A DNA stretch of 64,000 bases from an uncultured Lysobacteraceae bacterium (GTDB taxonomy: Bacteria > Pseudomonadota > Gammaproteobacteria > Xanthomonadales > Xanthomonadaceae). The notes beneath the pieces were generated by a model. It did not search any database, was not told the origin of the DNA, and was given only the letters and a program-made list of their open reading frames with translations. This document shows positions 59,239-64,000 of the stretch, in pieces; the stretch's first letter is position 1; every line of letters begins with the position of its first letter. The DNA lies in the NCBI GenBank assembly GCA_902825775.1, contig CADECF010000006.1, positions 155,759 through 219,758 on the forward strand. The letters run 5' to 3'. The translations under genes and the position numbers were made by a program.

Positions 59239-60153
59239 ATGTCCTCGAACTCGCCCGCCGGGCCTCCACCTTTGTCGCTCCGCCACTGGCCGATGTGGCT
59301 GGTCCTGGGCGCGATCTGGCTGGCGGCGCGCATCTACTGGCCGCTGCAACGCAGCCTCGGCCGCGCGCTCGGCGAAGTCATGTTGCGCTTGCTGCCGGAC
59401 CGGCGCGAGGCGGCCCGGACCAACCTGGCCCTATGCCTGCCGGAGTTGTCCGAAGCCGCGCGCGAAACGCTGTTGCGGCAGAGTTTCGACGACCTGGGCA
59501 TCGGCTTGTTCGAATTCGCGCGCGCCTGGTGGGGTTCGATCGCTACGCTGCGACGTGACGTGCAGATCGAAGGCCTGGAGAAGTTGGCCGCGCTGCAGGC
59601 GCAGGGCCGCGGCGTGCTGCTGATCTCCGGCCACTTCATGACCCTGGAAACCTGCGGCCGCCTGCTCTGCGATCACGTCACCCTGGCCGGCATGTACCGG
59701 CGGCACCGCAATCCGGTCTTCGAATGGGCGGTCAAGCGCGGCCGGCTGCGCTACGCCAGCGCGATGTTCGCCAACGACGAACTGCGCGCCGCGGTGCGCC
59801 ATCTCAAGCGCGGCGGTTTCCTGTGGTACGCGCCGGACCAGGACATGCGGGGCAAGGAAACCGTGTTCGCGCCTTTCTTCGGCATACCCGCCTCGACCAT
59901 CACCGCCACTCACCAACTGGCGCGGCTGACCGGCTGCGCGGTGGTGCCGTTCTTCCACCGCCGCGAAGGCGGCCGCTATCTGTTGCGCGTCGGCGATCCG
60001 CTACCCGATTTTCCGACCACGGACGTGGTCGCCGACAGCGCACGGGTCAATAGCGCGATCGAGCAGATGGTGCGTCAGGCGCCATCGCAATACCTGTGGA
60101 TCCATCGCCGCTTCAAGCGGCTGCCCGATGGCCGGCCTTCCGTCTATTCGTAA
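59239..60153 (+). CDS. lpxL: Lipid A biosynthesis acyltransferase, LpxL/HtrB family
   Basis: A 304-residue inner-membrane acyltransferase that adds a secondary acyl chain to Kdo-lipid A. One N-terminal helix (MWLVLGAIWLAARIYW) precedes the catalytic HxxxxE motif (SGHFMTLE, His about residue 131). APDQDMRGKETVFAPFFG and the closing YLWIHRRFK are family hallmarks. It is divergent from waaA, whose product supplies its substrate. Confidence 0.93.
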   Translation: MSSNSPAGPPPLSLRHWPMWLVLGAIWLAARIYWPLQRSLGRALGEVMLRLLPDRREAARTNLALCLPELSEAARETLLRQSFDDLGIGLFEFARAWWGSIATLRRDVQIEGLEKLAALQAQGRGVLLISGHFMTLETCGRLLCDHVTLAGMYRRHRNPVFEWAVKRGRLRYASAMFANDELRAAVRHLKRGGFLWYAPDQDMRGKETVFAPFFGIPASTITATHQLARLTGCAVVPFFHRREGGRYLLRVGDPLPDFPTTDVVADSARVNSAIEQMVRQAPSQYLWIHRRFKRLPDGRPSVYS

Positions 60154-60162
60154 CTGCCCGCC

Positions 60163-60246
60163 GTTGTGGGAGCGGCTTCAGCCGCGAGCTTTTTTTGCCG
60201 GACCGCCGCGACCTCGAAGCGCTCGCGGCTGAAGCCGCTCCCACAA
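60163..60246. repeat. REP-type palindromic repeat pair
   Basis: Arms 60163-60190 and 60221-60246 of the GTGGGAGCGGCTTCAGCCGC family between the convergent acyltransferase and glycosyltransferase genes. Confidence 0.9.
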
Positions 60247-60259
60247 ACGAAGGCGGGCG

Positions 60260-61030
60260 TTACGGTTCGTCGCTCCGGCGTTGCGCTTCGTAGAGCTTGG
60301 CGTATTTCAAGAACGCATAGAAAGCCTGCGTTCTCGCGGCGAAGTATCCGGCCCAGCCATTGAGGAAATAGCGCTTGCCGAAATACAGCTTGGCGAACGC
60401 GAACGGCGGATACAGCAATAGGCGCAATCCCAGCAACGCAGGGCGACGTGACCGCTTGTGCTCGACCAAACCGCTCGAATAGCGGTTGACCTTGTCGACA
60501 CGGTCGTGCAGCCGCGGCTCGCCGTAATGCAGGAACGGCGCGTCGAGGTCGATCGCGCGTCCGTCGATTTCCGGCGCGGCATGCACCGGTACGGCGTTCA
60601 TGCGTCCGCGCGAACGGCGGAACAGGCGCAATTGCCAATTGCTGCGCGTCCACGGATGCGGCCAGCGCCAGAACAGCCATTCGCGGCGCGGCAACCGGTA
60701 ACCGTCGGCGCGCGGCGCCAGCAGCTCGCGCTCGATCGCGACGCGGCCGGCACCGCTCAAATGCTCGTCGGCGTCGAGCAGCAGCACCCAGTCGTGGCGG
60801 GCGCGGTCGATCGCGGATTGCTTCTGCGGCCCGTATCCCTTGAACGCTTCGATGTCCACGCGCGCGCCGTGCCGTTGCGCGATGTCGCGCGTGGCGTCGG
60901 AGGAATCCGAATCCAGCACGACGATCTCGTCGCAGAACGCAACACTGGCCAAACAACGCTCCAGCGTGGCGGCGTTGTTGTAGGTGGTCACTACCGCCGA
61001 CAGCGGCGCGCGGGCGGCGGGCGCGGTCAT
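60260..61030 (-). CDS. Glycosyltransferase family 2 (WaaE/LgtF-like)
   Basis: A 256-residue GT-A enzyme. LSAVVTTYNNAATLERCLAS opens the nucleotide-sugar domain, with VVLDSDSSDATRDIA and the metal-binding DADEHLSG. FKGYGPQKQSAIDRA is typical of the WaaE/LgtF group that adds glucose to the LPS inner core. The C-terminus has an amphipathic, aromatic-rich segment likely to touch the membrane. It overlaps the upstream polymerase gene by ATGA. Confidence 0.88.
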   Translation of the reverse strand: MTAPAARAPLSAVVTTYNNAATLERCLASVAFCDEIVVLDSDSSDATRDIAQRHGARVDIEAFKGYGPQKQSAIDRARHDWVLLLDADEHLSGAGRVAIERELLAPRADGYRLPRREWLFWRWPHPWTRSNWQLRLFRRSRGRMNAVPVHAAPEIDGRAIDLDAPFLHYGEPRLHDRVDKVNRYSSGLVEHKRSRRPALLGLRLLLYPPFAFAKLYFGKRYFLNGWAGYFAARTQAFYAFLKYAKLYEAQRRSDEP

Positions 61031-62322
61031 CGGTCGCCGCGCGCCAACAAGCTGCCGGCGAACAACGCCGCGAGCATCAGCGTCAATCCGCCCCAGAAGG
61101 TAGAATAGAAGGCCAGGTGCGTGTTGAACGGAAACACGGTGACGCACAGCGCCAGCATCGCCGGGCGCGCGCGTTCGCGCGATGCGGCATCGGCATAGCG
61201 CCACGCGTGCCAGGCCATCGCCGCGCCGGCCAACCACAGCAGCAGGCCGATGGCGCCGGTTTCGCTGAGGATTTCCAATACGATCTGGTGCGCATGCAGC
61301 GCCGGTCCGACGCCCCATGCCGGCGTCTGCCCGGTGCGCGGATCGCAGTGCGGAAACGCCTCGCGGAAACCGCGCGCGCCGACGCCGTTGATCGGATGCT
61401 CGCGCACCATGCAAGCCGCGGCGCTCCAGATCCGGCCGCGCCCGGACAGGGCCGTATCGACGCCGCCGTCCTCCTCGGCCAGCGCATGCGTGGTGCGTTC
61501 GATGCGATCGCGCACCTGCGGCGAAGAGAACGTCAGTACCGCCAGCGCGATCGCACCGAAGGCCAACACGCCGGTCAGTTTTTTCCAGCCGAACAGGCGC
61601 CAGCCCGAAAACACCAGAACCAGGCCGTACGTGATCCACGACGCGCGCGCGCCGGCCAGCATCACCACGATGCCGGCCGCAGCGGCCGCCATCAGCCAAC
61701 CGGCGAAGCCGAAACGCCGGCCCGCGGCATACAGCAGGAACGGCGACAAACTGGCCAGCACGATGCCCAGCTTGAGATTGCAGGGACCGAGCACGCCGCT
61801 CAGCCGGTCGACCGCGTCCACCGCAGCGGGCGTGCACATCGGCTCGCCGCTGATCGCTCGCTTGATCGCATCCAGGCTCCAGAACAAGGGGCTGGTGCCC
61901 GACAAAGCCTGCAGCAACGCATCCAGCGTCCACACGCCGACGATGATCGCCAGGCCGCCGAACGTGATGCGGCGCCCGCGCGTATCGCCGACTGCGGCGG
62001 CGACCAGCCACAGGAACGGCAGATAACGCAGATCGACCAGCGATTCGCGCAAGGCGCGGCCCTGGTCGAGCGCGTCGAGCGCGGATACCACTTCCGGCAT
62101 CCAGTACGCGAAGAACAGTACGCTGGTCAGCGCCCAGGTCGGGCCGCTCAGCAATGCGGCCGTGCCGCGGAATCGCGCCAACAACAGGCGTACGATCGCG
62201 GCCAGCGCACCCAGCACCATCACGCCTTCCGCATAGCCCGGCGCCGGCCACAAGGCCACGAACGCCAGCACCCAGGCGGGTGCCCAGCGCCAGCCGGTCG
62301 CGTTATCCAGCGTTTGGGTCAT
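61027..62322 (-). CDS. O-antigen ligase/polymerase-like membrane protein
   Basis: A 431-residue polytopic protein with about ten to twelve hydrophobic segments. It has the large periplasmic loop of the Wzy_C/WaaL superfamily, seen as LSGRGRIWSAAACMVREHPINGVG followed by the histidine-bearing ALHAHQIVLEILSETGAIGLLLW. Such proteins join or polymerise O-antigen at the periplasmic face. Ligase and polymerase cannot be told apart from sequence alone. It overlaps both neighbouring glycosyltransferase genes. Confidence 0.85.
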   Translation of the reverse strand: MTQTLDNATGWRWAPAWVLAFVALWPAPGYAEGVMVLGALAAIVRLLLARFRGTAALLSGPTWALTSVLFFAYWMPEVVSALDALDQGRALRESLVDLRYLPFLWLVAAAVGDTRGRRITFGGLAIIVGVWTLDALLQALSGTSPLFWSLDAIKRAISGEPMCTPAAVDAVDRLSGVLGPCNLKLGIVLASLSPFLLYAAGRRFGFAGWLMAAAAAGIVVMLAGARASWITYGLVLVFSGWRLFGWKKLTGVLAFGAIALAVLTFSSPQVRDRIERTTHALAEEDGGVDTALSGRGRIWSAAACMVREHPINGVGARGFREAFPHCDPRTGQTPAWGVGPALHAHQIVLEILSETGAIGLLLWLAGAAMAWHAWRYADAASRERARPAMLALCVTVFPFNTHLAFYSTFWGGLTLMLAALFAGSLLARGDR

Positions 62323-63439
62323 GGTCGATGAGCTCTCGGTAGCAGGCGAGCGTCGCGGCTTGCATGGCCTGCAAAGTGTAGGCGGACATCGTAACGGTTG
62401 CCGTCGACGGTTGCGCGAGCAGCTGCAATGCCGCCGCTTCCAGCGCGGCGGCATCGAATGGCGGCGCCGCGCCTTGCGGTTGCAGTTCGCGCAGCAATTC
62501 GCCGACGCCGCCGTGCGCCCAGCCGAGCACGGGCCTGCCGACCGACAACGCCTCGATCACCGTGCGTCCGAATGCTTCGGGTTTGCGCGAGAGCTGCAGC
62601 ACCAGATCCGAAGCGGCATAGGCCTGGGCGATAGCGGAAGTCGCCTCTGTTATCGCGACGGCCTCGCCGACACCGCCGGTCGCAGCCGCGGCTTGCAGCT
62701 CGGCGATGTAGCGTTCGCGGCCGCGTTCGCGCGCGCCGGGCATCCACAGGCGGGCGTCGATACCGGCGCGGCGCAATCCGCCGAGCAGGTTGATCGCATC
62801 GATATGCCCTTTAAGGCGCGTACCGCGGCCCGGCAGAAGCAATAAAGGGCCGTCGCCGCGCAGTTGTGGATGCATCGCTGCGACCGCCGCGCGCGCGGTG
62901 CGATCTGGCGATGGCGCGCGCGGAAATTGCGTGGGATCGATGCCGCGCGGGATCACCCGCAATTTGCCCGGATCGGTGCGCGGATAATGCCGCAGCAGAT
63001 GGTCGCGCACCGTCTGCGAAACGCAGATCACGCGGTCGCCGCGGGCCATGATCGCGCTGTAGCGCGACGGCGAGTTGAGCCCGTGCATGGTGGTGACGAA
63101 ACGCGGCCGCGGCCCCGCCGGCCAATGGCGCAATGCGCGCCAGCCGATCCAGGCCGGCAAGCGCGAGCGCGCATGCACGATATCGGCGCCGGATGCTGTC
63201 AGCAACGTGCGCAATGCGGACACGTGGCGCAGGGTCCACAGCGACTTGCGGCCGATATCCAATTCGATATGTTCGGCGCCGGCGGCGAGCAACGCCGGCA
63301 GCAGACGACCGCCCGCGGACACGACGATGGCGCGATGACCGGCGCGTACCAGCGCATCGGCGATTTCGATCGTTGAGCGCTCCACCCCGCCCGATTCGAG
63401 CGCGGGCAGCAATTGCACGACGGTCAGCGCACGGCCCAT
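62303..63439 (-). CDS. Glycosyltransferase family 4
   Basis: A 378-residue GT-B enzyme. VVQLLPALESGGVERSTIEIA is the acceptor-side start, and the donor-side E-x7-E motif is seen in PEAFGRTVIEALSVGRPVLG. The ATG at 63439 is chosen because it matches the family N-terminus. It overlaps the ligase-like gene by 20 bases, so the surface-polysaccharide genes form one unit. The sugar is unknown. Confidence 0.88.
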   Translation of the reverse strand: MGRALTVVQLLPALESGGVERSTIEIADALVRAGHRAIVVSAGGRLLPALLAAGAEHIELDIGRKSLWTLRHVSALRTLLTASGADIVHARSRLPAWIGWRALRHWPAGPRPRFVTTMHGLNSPSRYSAIMARGDRVICVSQTVRDHLLRHYPRTDPGKLRVIPRGIDPTQFPRAPSPDRTARAAVAAMHPQLRGDGPLLLLPGRGTRLKGHIDAINLLGGLRRAGIDARLWMPGARERGRERYIAELQAAAATGGVGEAVAITEATSAIAQAYAASDLVLQLSRKPEAFGRTVIEALSVGRPVLGWAHGGVGELLRELQPQGAAPPFDAAALEAAALQLLAQPSTATVTMSAYTLQAMQAATLACYRELIDHDPNAG

Positions 63440-63458
63440 GCCGTCGTCGCAGCGGCGG

Positions 63459-63662
63459 TCAGTCGGCCAGGACGAAATGCGCCCCGCAATACGGGCACTG
63501 CGATTCACCGCCCTCGTCCTCGATCGCCAGATAGACGCGCGGATGCGAATTCCACAAAGCCATCGACGGCAACGGGCAGCTCAGCGGCAGGTCGCTGCGA
63601 TGCACTTCGTAGCGCTTCTGAGCATTGGCGGGCGAAGAGGCGGTGGGGGTCTGATCGGGCAT
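63459..63662 (-). CDS. Small zinc-finger (CHCC-type) protein
   Basis: A 67-residue protein with the zf-CHCC pattern C-x11-H-x14-C-x2-C (LSCPLPSMALWNSHP, then QCPYCGAHF), also found in the NDUFS6 subunit of complex I and in small bacterial proteins of unknown role. It is probably the first gene of the glycosyltransferase operon, 19 bases upstream of the GT4 gene. Confidence 0.85.
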   Translation of the reverse strand: MPDQTPTASSPANAQKRYEVHRSDLPLSCPLPSMALWNSHPRVYLAIEDEGGESQCPYCGAHFVLAD

Positions 63663-63814
63663 GGCGCGGTGGACCGGCTGAGCGATGGCCTTAGTTTACC
63701 CCGCCGCCGGTTTTCCCGCCTTTCGTGGCAGCGGCTTTTGCGAGATCGGCGCTCATGGGAGAGGCTTTATAGGAGCGGCTTTTGTAGGAGCGACTTCGGC
63801 CACGAGCTTTTTTA

Positions 63815-63888
63815 GCTGTCATCCCGAGCGAAGCGAGGGATCTGCTCTCACGACTAAGCAGATCCCTCGCTTCGCTCGGGATGGCAGC
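63815..63888. repeat. Perfect inverted repeat, CATCCCGAGCG family
   Basis: Arms 63815-63846 and 63857-63888, nearly perfect over 32 bases. Degenerate REP copies precede it (about 63730-63808). It lies between the zinc-finger gene and the end of the pirin-like gene. Confidence 0.9.
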
Positions 63889-63898
63889 AGATCAAGAA

Positions 63899-64000
63899 CT
63901 ACACCGGCAGATCGAACAGGAGTACATCCGCAACCTCATCGCCCGCGCCACGGATTTTCAGTTCGCCGGTCTCCTCGGCGATGCCCAACGCATCGCCTGC
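63899..64000 (-). CDS. Pirin-like (quercetinase/YhaK) protein, C-terminal fragment at the window edge
   Basis: Only the last 33 residues are inside the window: GDALGIAEETGELKIRG followed by a strand ending in VLLFDLPV and a TAG stop. This matches the C-terminal beta strands of pirin-family proteins, where DAL.I.....L.L......LLFDL is conserved. The N-terminal metal-binding domain lies beyond the window, so activity cannot be judged. Confidence 0.65.
   Translation of the reverse strand, partial: AGDALGIAEETGELKIRGAGDEVADVLLFDLPV

Overview
The window is a GC-rich (roughly 65% by eye) gammaproteobacterial chromosome segment that looks like Xanthomonadaceae, most likely Lysobacter or a close relative. 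The reasons are the protein character throughout, thrABC and one long ilv-leu operon each behind its own leader peptide, the pcm-tolC-waaA-lpxL neighbourhood, and a dense scatter of palindromic repeats of the GGAGCGGCTTCAGCCGC and CATCCCGAGCG types. This is inferred from gene content; no rRNA or tRNA gene is present to settle it.

Layout. (1) 1-9 kb: an accessory stretch of small single genes: two VOC proteins, a TIR-domain protein with an unassigned C-terminal domain, an AhpD-like protein, DUF2867, ankyrin, YjbR and PH-domain proteins, and several unknown exported proteins. (2) 9.4-17.8 kb: a membrane H+-pyrophosphatase (hppA) and a soluble pyrophosphatase (ppa) alternate with an apparent effector island. 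The island holds an RTX-repeat protein ending in an M91-type metallopeptidase and two toxin-immunity pairs (RNase A-like toxin with CdiI-like immunity; NS-type nuclease with YezG-like partner). (3) 17.8-22.2 kb: a compact cytokinin-type cluster on the minus strand: isopentenyltransferase, cytochrome P450 and type 2 IPP isomerase joined by ATGA overlaps, followed by a LOG protein fused to an SRPBCC domain. (4) 22.4-26 kb: ion channel, DUF4136 lipoprotein, and thiC behind a TPP riboswitch. (5) 26-43.5 kb: amino-acid biosynthesis: thrL-thrA-thrB-thrC, then ilvL-ilvD-ilvC-ilvG-ilvM-ilvE-ilvA-leuA-leuC-leuD-leuB. Both leaders can be read as attenuators with mutually exclusive hairpins. (6) 43.6-49 kb: a 2-oxoacid:ferredoxin oxidoreductase locus with a GltD-like iron-sulfur flavoprotein. 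(7) 49.6-57 kb: an RND pump with its adaptor, a divergent TetR regulator, pcm and a TolC-type outer-membrane protein. (8) 57.9-63.7 kb: lipopolysaccharide genes: Kdo transferase, lipid A acyltransferase, two glycosyltransferases and an O-antigen ligase-like polymerase. The window ends inside a pirin-like gene.

How the parts fit. ThrABC makes threonine; IlvA turns it into 2-oxobutyrate; the Ilv and Leu enzymes complete isoleucine, valine and leucine synthesis, all under translation-coupled leader control. In the cytokinin cluster the isomerase would supply DMAPP to the isopentenyltransferase, the P450 would hydroxylate the side chain, and LOG would release the free base.

A recurring theme is palindromic repeats, usually as face-to-face pairs, in many gaps. 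In ilvD, ilvE and ilvA they run into the reading frame and supply terminal residues. Two inverted copies of a larger repeat bracket the RND-to-tolC block.
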